Positions 23,766-33,974 of a stretch of 64,000 nucleotides of DNA are shown here, in pieces; the first letter of the stretch is position 1, and every line of letters starts with the position of its first letter. The notes under the pieces were generated by a model. It was given only the letters and a program-made list of their open reading frames with translations. It had not been told where the DNA came from and made no database searches. Source of the DNA: Schizosaccharomyces osmophilus (lineage: Eukaryota > Ascomycota > Schizosaccharomycetes > Schizosaccharomycetales > Schizosaccharomycetaceae); NCBI RefSeq assembly GCF_027921745.1, contig NC_079238.1, forward strand, positions 248,001-312,000. The letters run 5' to 3'. The position numbers and the translations under genes were made by a program.

Positions 23766-24363
23766 TATTTTTTTTGCAACGTGTACTTGATAGAATTTAT
23801 AGCGATTACCTCTTTTCAGCGCCAGAGTGAAGGAAAGTAATCAGAAGAAAAGATAAAAGGTTCACTTCATTGAACGTTTAATACCCTGGATACAGAAACA
23901 ACGTGAAAAGGAAGCTAAGTCCTTTCAAAAGTCGTATAGGAGTGAATGCAATGTCTTAAAATGCTGAAAGCTGGAAGCGCTTGAGTAAATCATTCAAAAC
24001 CTTCTATTTCCGTATAAATAAATCATTCTTTTGTTTTTCTCCAGTAAACTTACTTTTATGAAAGCAATCCTTACAGTATCAACACCTCTTGCTTTTTGAT
24101 ATTAGAGTGAACATGAGTGTAGCCATCTTACTTCCCAAATCCCAACTGACATAAATAGGTTAGTAGCTAGAGTCTGCTTTGAGAATTACAAAGAAAAATT
24201 ATTTCTTTCTTTCTTTTGATTTTTCTTATTGTTTTGGAATCACCTTGAAAGGCCTATAAAAGAACTCGGGTTTAAAGATCTGTTGGTTTGAGAGAGTCCG
24301 CTTTGCTTTACTACTTTTTGTGCTTTTGACTTCTTGAATTTATAGTCACAGAAATAAAAAAAA
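23766..24363. other. Divergent promoter region between atg5 and the mS41 gene
   Basis: About 600 AT-rich bases with no ORF, RNA gene or repeat that I can support. Confidence 0.5.
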
Positions 24364-24762
24364 ATGAATACAGGACGCTCTTTGTTGAAATTACCAAACG
24401 GCTTCAATTTTTTTCGAGTCGCTTGTAGACAAGCATCTTCCGTTCCTTCGACAAGAGATGGTATGCCATGAGAAAGCTTACATTTCTTTTCTATGGGATT
24501 CACTAACAAATATGTATAAGGTATAACGGATTTAAAAACGTTTCTTCAAAGAATTGGCCGTAACACTGAGCAAAAGATTGATGGAAAAATAACGAACTGG
24601 GAAGAACTGTTCACCAAAAGCACAAGAGACATGAAAGAAGATGGACTAGATGTACGTACACGAAAGTACATTGCAAATCAACGTAACCGGTATATCCAGG
24701 GCTACAATATTGTACCATACCCAACCATGAAAAAGAAGAAAGGAGGAGAGAGACGTTCTTAA
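24364..24762 (+). CDS. Mitochondrial small-subunit ribosomal protein mS41 (Fyv4/IGR family)
   Basis: Exons 24364-24460 and 24521-24762, 112 residues. A basic, Arg/Ser-containing N-terminus of about 25 residues (RSLLKLPNGFNFFRVACR) looks like a mitochondrial presequence. The rest is the IGR domain: TDLKTFLQRIGRNTEQK with the name-giving IGR, then WEELFTKSTRDMKEDGL, RKYIANQRNRYIQG and a basic tail. Budding yeast Fyv4 with this domain is mitoribosomal protein mS41. Position matches S. pombe SPBC4B4.11. Its 3' end faces the next gene over only 73 bases. Confidence 0.9.
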
Positions 24763-24835
24763 CAATTCTCTCAGCAGTTGCTTTATTAAACAAAAAGCTC
24801 TTCTATGGTGGTGCTTCTAGTGTAAGGATTCTCGT

Positions 24836-25129
24836 TTATTGGGCTAAGCTTGAAAGCCGACTTGCAAGCTGACCATGAAACCATCGCTGGAATGACGGCG
24901 ACATTGTCAGCAACGCAGACTCACTACTAGGAAAACGTTTTTTCAATTCTACCTCTTCTTCTTGTTGTTCTTCCCACAACCATTCTCCATTCTCCCATGT
25001 CAAAGTCGCTTGTACGTGCTCGTTCGTAACCACCTTTAAATGGTCCTCTTTCTTGGACAGCTCCTGCAAGCCGTCTCGAAATTCATATAGTACATTGTCA
25101 AGTTCTACCTGAAGCTGTTGATTGTTCAT
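24836..25129 (-). CDS. Small conserved protein, SPBC4B4.12c position
   Basis: Single-exon ORF of 97 residues from ATG at 25129. The N-terminal half is a charged helix (QVELDNVLYEFRDGLQELSK), probably coiled coil. It is followed by LTWENGEWLWEEQ, a glutamate-rich segment, then a hydrophobic end (FQRWFHGQLASRLSSL). I do not recognise the family. The strand, size and place next to the mS41 gene agree with a small gene at the end of the S. pombe SPBC4B4 block. Function unknown. Confidence 0.65.
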   Translation of the reverse strand: MNNQQLQVELDNVLYEFRDGLQELSKKEDHLKVVTNEHVQATLTWENGEWLWEEQQEEEVELKKRFPSSESALLTMSPSFQRWFHGQLASRLSSLAQ

Positions 25130-25452
25130 ATTTTAATGAAGAACACTGAACAACGAACGAAACCGTTAAAGAGCTTTCTTGACTGAATCAGTTCTTCTTT
25201 CTATCGCGTTTGTATGATTATTTGCCGGATTACTCGACAACGTTCAGTTTGTTTATAATACAAGCACTTCTGCAGAATTGAGCTTTACTTTGGTAAAGAG
25301 AACGTTCTTCCTTACCATCAGAGAATAGTATATAAACTCGGTATGAGCTTCATAGGAAAAATAAACAACCGAAATAATTATGGAATATAATTCCGAATAT
25401 GCATTAATAGAATTAAAATTATTATGTAAGCAATATAGAGGATTCAATCATC
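25130..25452. other. Intergenic, start of synteny junction
   Basis: About 320 bases between the small SPBC4B4.12c-like gene and the MFS transporter. No ORF or RNA gene that I can support. Confidence 0.45.
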
Positions 25453-27006
25453 TTAGATATCATTATGTTTCAAAACTCTTTGGCGCGTAAGTACAGAGTT
25501 AGGAGTTTTCAGACCGGAGTCTTCAACTAAAAAAGACTCATTATCCTTGCCAGCATTAAAAATTTCTGGTTTAACCGCACCGTTCTCTGACAATTCGGCA
25601 AACGTTGAGCTCTGCTCTTCTTTAGCATCTTGTTGAGTACGCTGTATACGTTGATCTCTCCTTTGCATGAAGCTTACTATACATGAAAAAAATAAAGTTA
25701 ATCCACCGACAACCAGCAAGGCAATATAACCTTTTTTAAACCTTGGGGTATCGGTATTGGGATACATAACGGGCGCCCACCATACATGCCAAATGTTTTG
25801 TACCATATTCATAACGAAAATAACAACTCCTCTTTCTTGGTCATTGCCACGACAGACGTCGTTCGCCCACGAAAACCAAACAGCTTGTCCAGCATACGTA
25901 CACCCCGAAAAAAAGTATGCGAAGAACTTGAGCCCATAAGGGACGTTCCATGCTAAAAGTATAGAGGAAGAAACCACGGTTACAAAAAACAAAAATAAAC
26001 CAAACGGCCATCGAGTACGCCCACTAAGTTTATCTGACAGGATGCTGGCTCCCATAGTAGAGACAACGCCGACTGCTGTGATAACTGTAGGATAATTATT
26101 AATCTGGGTAACGCTAAACTCTCCTGAGATTTTCATCCATTGTCCCATCAGCACATTGACGGCAATAGCCTGGGTTTCTCCACTGAACAGCCAAAGAAAT
26201 GACAAGCCATAGATGCGCCAAGAACGGAAAATGGTTATTATTGATTGCATGGTTAACGGCTTTTTCTTTGGAAGAGCAGGAAGTCGTTTTACTGCAAGCT
26301 GCTTTTCTTCCTCCGTGAAGTAAGGTGCCTTTGTCGTCTCGGGAACGTCTGGAAACAAAAAGTATCCATAAAATGCCAATGGTATCGTTAACAACCCATC
26401 AATTATAAACAGCCATCGCCATCCTGCCATACCGCATACTCCATCCAACGAAGAATGAACGGCGGTTTGCAAATATCCAGCAAACATACTTCCAATCAAA
26501 CCGGATATGGAAAATATCGCGGCCCTCTTGTAAATTTCACTTCCTTTGTACCAAGCACCCAAAATGTAATGAGTACCCGCAAATGTGGAAGCTTCTGCAA
26601 CTGCCATAAAAAAGCGCAAAGCCATCATAGAGGAAACCGAATGAACAGTAAAGGAAAGTATGGTCATAACTCCCCAAATCAAGTTCATAACAGCGAACCA
26701 ATGTCTTGCCGGTACTTTCTGCATTGCATAAGATCCAGGTATTTGGCCGATAATGTAGCCGCAAGTAAAGACTACATTAATGTCTTGCAGCTCATTTCCG
26801 TACATCTTTAAGTCTTCTTTCATTCCACTCAAGTAAGCATTGTTAATCGAAGAACGATCAAGATAGTTGATAAAATATGAAATACAGCAATATGACAATA
26901 TAAACCAGTCTATTTTGAAGACCAAGGCCCGCTCTCTCCTTGATCGTTCATTACCAGGTTGACTCCTAAAGATGTTCCTATAATTCATTGTAGAACGTAT
27001 ATTCAT
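25453..27006 (-). CDS. MFS transporter, Dal5/Liz1/Vht1 (anion:cation symporter) family
   Basis: Plasma-membrane carrier of the fungal allantoate, pantothenate and biotin permease family, 517 residues in one exon. The ATG at 27006 is the first in frame; a second at 26988 is possible. Twelve helices are predicted. Motifs: YFINYLDRSSINNAYLSGMK in helix 1 and its loop, NVVFTCGYIIGQIPG, RFFMAVAEASTFAGTHYILG, YLFPDVPETT-like FLFPDVPETTKA before the central loop, and WAPVMYPNTDTPRFKKGY near helix 12. This pattern is closest to the Liz1/Vht1 vitamin carriers, but substrate cannot be fixed from sequence. It lies between two conserved blocks that I do not remember as adjacent in S. pombe. Confidence 0.85.
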   Translation of the reverse strand: MNIRSTMNYRNIFRSQPGNERSRRERALVFKIDWFILSYCCISYFINYLDRSSINNAYLSGMKEDLKMYGNELQDINVVFTCGYIIGQIPGSYAMQKVPARHWFAVMNLIWGVMTILSFTVHSVSSMMALRFFMAVAEASTFAGTHYILGAWYKGSEIYKRAAIFSISGLIGSMFAGYLQTAVHSSLDGVCGMAGWRWLFIIDGLLTIPLAFYGYFLFPDVPETTKAPYFTEEEKQLAVKRLPALPKKKPLTMQSIITIFRSWRIYGLSFLWLFSGETQAIAVNVLMGQWMKISGEFSVTQINNYPTVITAVGVVSTMGASILSDKLSGRTRWPFGLFLFFVTVVSSSILLAWNVPYGLKFFAYFFSGCTYAGQAVWFSWANDVCRGNDQERGVVIFVMNMVQNIWHVWWAPVMYPNTDTPRFKKGYIALLVVGGLTLFFSCIVSFMQRRDQRIQRTQQDAKEEQSSTFAELSENGAVKPEIFNAGKDNESFLVEDSGLKTPNSVLTRQRVLKHNDI

Positions 27007-28215
27007 ACAACCCAAACGCTCCAAAAAAATTCCAAAAATTGAAAGCTTCTATTTTCAGGAACCGAAACTAAAATCCGTCTATGTAGAGATTTTACTTCTC
27101 ACGACCTTCGAAAACTTTGAGGATGCGTACCAGGGTTGGCTTACCTTCAACTCTTTTTGTTCTACACTTCCTTTTTTCTTTCTATGCCATTTGCATAGGG
27201 GTATGCAGCAATCTCAAGGATGGAAAGTGTTCTGGCAGTTGGAAAATTTAACACGTAACTGTTTTGGTTTCCGATTTTTTTTCTTTGATCTTTATGAAAA
27301 ACAATGTTTAAAGTAATATGTTGCTAATTTATTATATCCAAACAGGCCGACCAAGGAATGGGATTGTAAAGGTAGAAAGATGCTTTTCCTTCCGTTCGGC
27401 AGCTTTAGGAAGGAAAGATATAACGCTTTTATAAATCTTTCCAAATTTAACAGGTAAAAAATTACGTCCGAGAACCCTGATCTTTTCAAGTAGCAGTGAA
27501 TGGAGCCTTAGCACCTGGATCATTCCTTGTTTATTGTATTTTACTTTATCTTTCATTTGACAATATAAATAAAAAATAGCTACATTGATGCTAAAAAGTA
27601 ATAGTATACGTTTCTAAATCATCGTTTTTACCACACAATTGACCCATGAACTGTTTCAGGAAACGCTTTATTGTCAGTCTATTAAAGGCATTGTAAGGGC
27701 TATTGATATACGGTACTGTACCATTAATGGTATTTGCTAACGATGCTATTGGAATGGAAAACCTTTTCTAGCCAGATCATCTGTCTCGTACAAAAGTTTT
27801 TACACACTTAGGTTGGAAGTAATTCGATCTCTACAGTAGAATGAACAGAATCAGAAAAGAAATCAAGTAGCTTCAAGCATACTGATGAAGATTCGCATTT
27901 TCGAATTCCCAATCGCATTACATAGTATAGCAAACTGATTTGAGGCTTCACAGTAATGCTTTTTTATCTTTATATTTTTTCAATTAAATGCAAGTTCATT
28001 TTAATTTTGATTCATTTTACTTATTCATGCAATTAGGATTGAATAATTCTTTGATAATTTCATCAACATTTGCAGGTATCATAATAATGTTACCTAAGCT
28101 ATTACAGGTCAACACTAAGATATTTGCTTTTTCACTTTACTAGCCTGGGATTCCGAGTCACACTTATATTGATTCTCATTGATCTAAATCATTTCAACTG
28201 CTTGGAAAGTAAACG
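27007..28215. other. Long intergenic region at synteny junction
   Basis: About 1.2 kb of AT-rich DNA between the divergent MFS transporter and syj1. Short minus-strand frames at 27292-27556 have no family features. Just upstream of syj1, 28089-28142 reads like an intron-bearing leader (donor GTCAAC, acceptor TTACTAG), but this is weak. No LTR, tRNA or other element seen. Confidence 0.45.
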
Positions 28216-31200
28216 ATGCAATGTCTACTGCGAGAACAGCCTCGATCGCTGGCACTCGCAAATAGAGACTATGCTCTGGTCTTTCATTCTGTCCCTCAAA
28301 ACAAGAATTCGTTGTCCGTTTGTATAGCAGAGTTTGTATCTCTCAGCGAAAAAAGGCTAGATGGTTTCCAAAGAATTTCTACTCGCCCTATCTACGGGAC
28401 ACTTGGTCTCATTGAACTTGAGAACTCTAACTTTTTATGCGTTATTACAGGAGCTAGCGAGGTCGCTCGTATTCGAGAAGGAGAACGCATTTTTCGTATT
28501 ACAGAGGTTTGCTTTTACAGTGTGAATCGTTCCACTTGGGATCACATTCGTCAAGAAGGTAATTCTTTAGACACGGGAGAAGGGTACGATTCAGAAATTC
28601 CAGGGTATGATGCATCCAAGTATGCTTCAGAGCCTTTTGGAAGCCTACGAAAACTTTTAACGAATGGAACTTTTTATTTTTCCCTAGATTTCGATATTAC
28701 TTCTCGTTTACAGTTGCGCACTTCACATGCTTATACAGATATTCAGTCAGACACTATGCATGACCAGTTTATGTGGAATGAATTTATGCTCCGTCAGTTG
28801 TTTAAGTTTCGTTCCCATTTGAATTCTGACGAAAAAGAGGTGATGGATTCATGCTGCTTCTATACTTGTGTAATTCGTGGCTTTTCCGGTACGGAACCTT
28901 TCAAGCTGGGGATGCAAAATGTACGGCTTTCGCTCATATCAAGGTTATCGTCTTACCGTGCAGGTACAAGATTCCTTGCTCGTGGTGTTGATGACGATGG
29001 CAATGTTGCCAACTATGTTGAAACAGAAACCATTCTTGATACTCCGAATTATTCAGTCAGCTTTGTTCAAGTGCGAGGAAGTATTCCTATTTTTTGGGAA
29101 CAAGAAGGCGTGCAGATGTTTGGGCAGAAAATTGACATCACCCGTTCTTTTGAAGCAACTCGAGCCGCTTTTGAGAAGCATTTCAGTGATATAATTAAAG
29201 AGTATGGTCCTGTTCACATTGTCAACTTGCTCGGCACTGGTTCTGGAGAACGATCTCTTTCTGACAGACTGCGACAGCATATCCAGTTCTCCCCCGAAAA
29301 AGAATTAATTCACCTCACCGAATTTGACTACCACTTCTTAATTCGTTCGTTTGAGGATGCAAATAAAATTCGTCCTATGCTTTACAGCGATGTTGAATCT
29401 TTCAGCTTTTATTCAGAAAAGCGGAATGGAGAGGCAATTCTAACACAGGATGGCACTTTTCGAACAAACTGCCTCGATTGCCTCGACAGAACCAACGTTA
29501 TTCAAAATCTAATTTCTAGGATGATTTTAGAAAATGTAATGATACACACTCGACAAAATGCGGGTTATGATTTCTGGCAGATACACTCTACACTGTGGGC
29601 AAACAACGGTGATGCATTGTCTCATATTTACACAGGTACCGGCGCTTTAAAGTCTAGTTTCACTAGAAAAGGAAAATTGAGTTTAACAGGTGCCTTAAAC
29701 GATTTGTCTAAAAGCGTGGGACGCATGTATATTAATAATTTTCAGGATAAAGGAAGACAAGAAACCATTGATTTATTACTTGGCCGTTTAATTGATCAAC
29801 ATCCTGTGATCTTATATGATCCTATTCATGAATATGTTAATCATGAGCTAAAGAAGCGAGAAGATGAGTTCTCGGAACAAAAGAATATATCAATATTTGT
29901 TGCAAGCTATAACCTAAATGGATGCTATCCTACTTCTGATCTGGAAAGGTGGCTTTTCCCTGATGATAATCCCATGGCTGATATTTATGTCGTTGGTTTT
30001 CAGGAAATCGTCCAACTAACTCCCCAGCAGGTAATAAACGCTGATCCTGCAAAAAGGCGTGAATGGGAAACGTGTGTAAAACATATATTAAATAACAGAG
30101 CCAAGGATGACACAAAGTATGTCCAGTTGCGGTCAGGTCAGTTAGTTGGTACAGCCATGATAGTCTTTGTGAAAGAGTCTTGCCTACCAAGCATAAAAAA
30201 TGTAGAAGGAACAAGTAAGAAAACGGGATTAGGAGGCGTTTCCGGCAACAAGGGAGCCGTTGCTATTCGATTTGATTTTGAAGATACCGGCATTTGTTTT
30301 ATTACTTCTCATCTTGCAGCGGGTCATACAAATTACGATGAAAGAAATCATGATTACCAGACCATTGCGAATGGCTTGAGATTTAAGCGAGGCCGCTCAA
30401 CATTCAATCATGACTATGTTGTATGGTTCGGAGATTTCAATTATCGTATTTCGTTAACGTATGAAGACACTATTTACTGCATTGAACAAGGAAAGCTGCA
30501 TAGTTTATTTGAAAAAGATCAACTAAATAATCAAATGCTAATGGGCGAAGTATTTCCTTTCTTTTCTGAGCTACCTATTACATTTCTTCCTACTTATAAA
30601 TTTGATATAGGCACTGATATATATGATACCTCAGATAAACATCGCGTCCCAGCTTGGACCGACCGGATACTGTTTCGAGGAGAGTTAAAACCAATTGTCT
30701 ATAATTCCGCTCCTTTATATTTTTCTGACCACCGTCCTGTTTATGCGTCTTACGATGCAAGCATTGTCAAAATTGACAAAGCAAAAAAGAAACGACTTTT
30801 TGAAGAAATTTACATGCAAAGGAAGGTTGAGGTACGGGATGCTAATAGCACTTCGTATACCTTAATTGACATTGCTGGTTCTGTTGCTGGAAAACCCAAT
30901 TTAATTCCTTATGTGCCAGCTAACGGCATGGATAAGCTCAAGAAGCCGAGTGATGACAACAGAAAATGGTGGTTTGAAGACGGTTTACCTGCTCGTTCCA
31001 TTGCAGCACGACCCGGAAATGACTATCAACTAAATCCAGACCGCCCCTGTAATCCTTTTACTCCAAGCAAAAAACCTGACTGGGTTAAAACTGAAAAAGC
31101 TTTGACTTTAGAGAAAAGACAAGAGCAGCATCCAGCGGTGAACTCTCAATCCGTGAATCCTTTACATTCTTTGAATACAAGTCATCCCGCTTTAATTCCT

Positions 31201-31440
31201 CAGCAGTCGTTATCCAAACCGACGAAACCCTCAAAGCCTGAGTCTTTAGCAGCTCCACGAACGAAGCCAGCGCTACCTCCCAGGTCGAATCCTTCTTCTT
31301 CAAACTCTACGTCTCTACGTTCTTCACCTAGTAATATTCCGCCCACTCCTCCTCCTAGGAAGTCGACGAATACCCCTCAGCCAGACCTGCTAGGGTCTTC
31401 GCCTGAGGATAGCAAACTGACCTGGAAACCGCTTGTGTAA
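28216..31440 (+). CDS. syj1: Synaptojanin-like inositol polyphosphate phosphatase (Sac1 plus 5-phosphatase)
   Basis: Hydrolyses phosphoinositides at endocytic sites. Single exon, 1074 residues. The N-terminal Sac domain, residues 1 to about 500, has the catalytic P-loop CLDCLDRTNVIQN near residue 418. The central 5-phosphatase domain, about 555-860, starts IFVASYNLNG and carries WFGDFNYRI (about 737), PAWTDRIL (about 812) and SDHRPVYA (about 837), all catalytic or magnesium-binding motifs. The last 90 residues are proline-rich with PPLPPR-like and PPTPPPRK motifs able to bind SH3 domains. Both active sites look intact. Start and length match the synaptojanin layout. S. pombe SPBC2G2.02 is the syntenic gene. 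Confidence 0.95.
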   Translation: MQCLLREQPRSLALANRDYALVFHSVPQNKNSLSVCIAEFVSLSEKRLDGFQRISTRPIYGTLGLIELENSNFLCVITGASEVARIREGERIFRITEVCFYSVNRSTWDHIRQEGNSLDTGEGYDSEIPGYDASKYASEPFGSLRKLLTNGTFYFSLDFDITSRLQLRTSHAYTDIQSDTMHDQFMWNEFMLRQLFKFRSHLNSDEKEVMDSCCFYTCVIRGFSGTEPFKLGMQNVRLSLISRLSSYRAGTRFLARGVDDDGNVANYVETETILDTPNYSVSFVQVRGSIPIFWEQEGVQMFGQKIDITRSFEATRAAFEKHFSDIIKEYGPVHIVNLLGTGSGERSLSDRLRQHIQFSPEKELIHLTEFDYHFLIRSFEDANKIRPMLYSDVESFSFYSEKRNGEAILTQDGTFRTNCLDCLDRTNVIQNLISRMILENVMIHTRQNAGYDFWQIHSTLWANNGDALSHIYTGTGALKSSFTRKGKLSLTGALNDLSKSVGRMYINNFQDKGRQETIDLLLGRLIDQHPVILYDPIHEYVNHELKKREDEFSEQKNISIFVASYNLNGCYPTSDLERWLFPDDNPMADIYVVGFQEIVQLTPQQVINADPAKRREWETCVKHILNNRAKDDTKYVQLRSGQLVGTAMIVFVKESCLPSIKNVEGTSKKTGLGGVSGNKGAVAIRFDFEDTGICFITSHLAAGHTNYDERNHDYQTIANGLRFKRGRSTFNHDYVVWFGDFNYRISLTYEDTIYCIEQGKLHSLFEKDQLNNQMLMGEVFPFFSELPITFLPTYKFDIGTDIYDTSDKHRVPAWTDRILFRGELKPIVYNSAPLYFSDHRPVYASYDASIVKIDKAKKKRLFEEIYMQRKVEVRDANSTSYTLIDIAGSVAGKPNLIPYVPANGMDKLKKPSDDNRKWWFEDGLPARSIAARPGNDYQLNPDRPCNPFTPSKKPDWVKTEKALTLEKRQEQHPAVNSQSVNPLHSLNTSHPALIPQQSLSKPTKPSKPESLAAPRTKPALPPRSNPSSSNSTSLRSSPSNIPPTPPPRKSTNTPQPDLLGSSPEDSKLTWKPLV

Positions 31441-31848
31441 AAATGTTTATAAGAATTTCCGTTAGATATTGAAATTACCTACCATTGTATTTATTTATTA
31501 ATTCTTTTTTCTCATTCATTTTTGAAGTATGAATAAATCTGTCTAATTGTATTATAGTTGAAAGAAGCATAAAATCAAATCCAAAGAAGTACTGTAGAAA
31601 CCATCTTACAACTGGAATTCATTTACACACTGATGATCCTTCACAAAAAGTTCATTTTATAGCTGGAAAATTACGTACCGGAGGCAGAACATCAATTCAT
31701 GAATTATTCTTCATTGAAACGGACGACACGCTCAAAACTATCTATGTATAATGGTGAATAGGGAAGAAACGTTCTGGAATTCGTTTAAAGACCATGCTTC
31801 TGTGCCCAAAGGAAAGATTAATGGATGGATAAATTATCAAGAAACGAA
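31441..31848. other. Intergenic between syj1 and sbh1
   Basis: About 400 bases between convergent genes, holding their 3' ends. No further feature. Confidence 0.45.
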
Positions 31849-32380
31849 TTACTCAGAGGCAAAGTTTTTCAAAACTCTTGCAACGATGTGGAGGGCAAAG
31901 ACGGAAGCAATGAATCCAACACTAAGAACCATGACAACCACTGGATCACTGTGTATGTGTGAGTCAAGGATGTTGCTTATTTCACAATTTCCATCCTAGA
32001 GGAAACAAACCATAAATAAAAGACTTGGTTCCTTAGGATGAGTATGAAGAAAAAATAACTTACACTTTAAAGCCGGTAGCCTCGTCAGAATACAACTTCA
32101 ACAAGGTAGGGGTAGAGCCGTCTGCACCAGCAGCGCGAGGGCCAGCAGGACCGGTGTTAGAATCCTTTGCGGTCTTTTCAGCGGCAGCACGACGTCTAAA
32201 AAAACAACATTGTTAGATCTGTTTAGGAAACAGGGAAACCGCATTTGTTCAAGCCTACCTAATTTGAGATTTGGGGCCACCAGGGGCTGAGGAGCCAGCG
32301 TTTTTTACAATACCAGAAGCCTAAAGGTTAAGAATGGGAAAAAAAGACATTTGATTTTAACATACTTTTGAGGAAGACAT
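31849..32380 (-). CDS. sbh1: Sec61 translocon beta subunit
   Basis: Tail-anchored subunit of the endoplasmic reticulum protein channel. Four exons: 32380-32366, 32320-32259, 32195-32064 and 31948-31849, giving 102 residues. The first exon is five codons. The N-terminal half is hydrophilic and glycine/proline-rich with GPKSQIRRRAAAEK. Next comes the conserved LKLYSDEATGFKVDPVVVMV, built across the last junction, then a single membrane helix (MVLSVGFIASVFALHIVARV) close to the C-terminus. All introns have GTA donors. Length and order match S. pombe SPBC2G2.03c. Confidence 0.95.
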
Positions 32381-32913
32381 GGAAATAGTGGTATGCTATG
32401 GATTCAACTTTGATGATCTTTACAGAAGGGAGCAAGATGAAAGAATAATGCACTAGAGCGTAGTTTGTACTAGGGTGCAAGGGAGTGGTACATATCGGTA
32501 TTGTGTTTTGCGATTTGTATGGATAGTTAACGAAACTTAAACATTAGGAAATGGGTAGAGTTGGATGAAAATTCATTGCGTTGAATACTTATGAGATATA
32601 GACGAATGCCCAAAGACAAGAGTATTCATGAAGTTCTCTCGTCTAATGTGAAAGAAGTGGGAACCCTGGGTTATCTGGATTTACTATTTCTACTGCTCTA
32701 TGCAATGGATTGAAACGGACTAACAGGTGGTAGCGTCTACAAAAAAGAAGAAAGATCCCAGTTGAAAAGGAGATCGAGTTATGTACTGTTCTTGTTATGG
32801 AAGCAAAGAGTATAAAATTAAAAAGCTATCTGTTGAAAACTTTATAAGGCATAGAAAAAGTGCTCATCAGATGGACAAATGTTCCAAGTACTAGTTGCAA
32901 ATCGAGCAACAGC
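32381..32913. other. Intergenic between sbh1 and mmf1
   Basis: About 530 bases: sbh1 promoter and mmf1 3' end, both minus strand. Nothing else seen. Confidence 0.45.
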
Positions 32914-33405
32914 TTACTCGACAGCAATGCACTCAATTTCGATTCTGACACCTTGAGCTTCAAGGGGAAGAGTCTTGACAGCTACGCAAGAACGAGCGGG
33001 CTTAGGGTCAGGAAGTGTTTCGGAATAAGCCTTGTTGACAGTAGCAAAGTCATTCATGTCAGACAAAAAGATGTTGATCTTGACAATCTTTTCTAAACCA
33101 GAGCCAGCTTCTTGTAAGACATCTTGCAAGTTCAAAAGGCATTGTCGGGTTTGAGTGCCAACACAGCCTTCGACAACCTTTCCATCCTTGACAGGGATTT
33201 GACCAGAGCAATAGATGGTTCCGTTGGCCTTGATGGCTTGATTGTAAGGGCCAGCGCTGGAAAGCTTGGGGCTATTGATGATGGTTTTGGTGCTCATGTT
33301 CGATACAAACTTAGGGCGATAACTGATTCGGTTGGGGACGTTGAGCGATCTGGTGAGAAGAGGGCGACTGAGGGTAAGAGATCGTCTAGCCAAATTTCTA
33401 AGCAT
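32914..33405 (-). CDS. mmf1: Mitochondrial RidA/YjgF/UK114-family protein
   Basis: Enamine/imine deaminase family that clears reactive intermediates of amino acid metabolism; in yeast it supports mitochondrial maintenance. Single exon, 163 residues. The first 35 residues (MLRNLARRSLTLSRPLLTRS and on) are rich in Arg, Ser and Leu with no acid, a clear mitochondrial presequence. A second methionine at about residue 37 begins the core. The RidA core has SSAGPYNQAIKANGTIYCSG, TRQCLLNLQDVL, VKINIFLSDMNDF and the signature PARSCVAVKTLPLEAQVRIEIE-like end with the conserved arginine. Symbol by synteny with S. pombe SPBC2G2.04c. Confidence 0.93.
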   Translation of the reverse strand: MLRNLARRSLTLSRPLLTRSLNVPNRISYRPKFVSNMSTKTIINSPKLSSAGPYNQAIKANGTIYCSGQIPVKDGKVVEGCVGTQTRQCLLNLQDVLQEAGSGLEKIVKINIFLSDMNDFATVNKAYSETLPDPKPARSCVAVKTLPLEAQGVRIEIECIAVE

Positions 33406-33974
33406 ATTGCTAAGACCAAAATCTGGTTCTTTGCCGAGTTTGCATATATATTACCAAATCGAGATACAGAATCCCAACGTACGTATGTTAATTTGAGCTA
33501 TACGTATATTGGGATTCCAGTGATTCACTGATCTTAAACTGGCAGAAGATATTCGATGCGCGTTGAATTTAAAACATGGCAGACTGTCTTTGTTAAGCCT
33601 CTCAACAATACAATGAAAAGTTAAACCAAGAATCTTGAAGCAAGACCAAATTCAGAAGTTTGTTTTCTAAGGTTATTTGCTACGCTTCGTTATTTCAAGT
33701 TGAAGAAATTTTTCGGTTTTTCCTTTTGTTTCGTTTTCAAAAGAAAAGGGTCCTTTTTCTCTATTCCTTTAACATGAAATCTGTAGCAAATCTTTTATTC
33801 CACCACCTCTAGTTTTCTTGTTTCGTCTGTTCTGTTTCATGGTTACGCTGATCCTTTCGCTACAGTATAAGCTTGATTTACGCGAGTAGACAGACTTTGG
33901 GTCCAATAAAACAGTCACGGGAAATCAAAACAAACCAACGCGTCTGCAATGTTGCCCGTAGGACACGACGAAAC
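33406..33974. promoter_or_regulatory. Divergent promoter of mmf1 and the rpl16 gene
   Basis: About 570 bases between divergent genes. It contains a HomolD box near the ribosomal gene (separate entry) and no classical TATA box there. No other gene seen. Confidence 0.55.
33912..33919 (+). promoter_or_regulatory. HomolD box of the ribosomal protein gene
   Basis: CAGTCACG, one base from the canonical CAGTCACA HomolD core that replaces TATA in fission yeast ribosomal protein promoters, 63 nt upstream of the rpl16 ATG. I see no HomolE partner (ACCCTACCCT). Role follows from known S. pombe promoter structure. Confidence 0.7.

Noticed and set aside
27292-27556. Two minus-strand ORFs upstream of syj1
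   Set aside because: Short, overlapping in two frames, hydrophobic from AT-rich sequence, no homology recognised.
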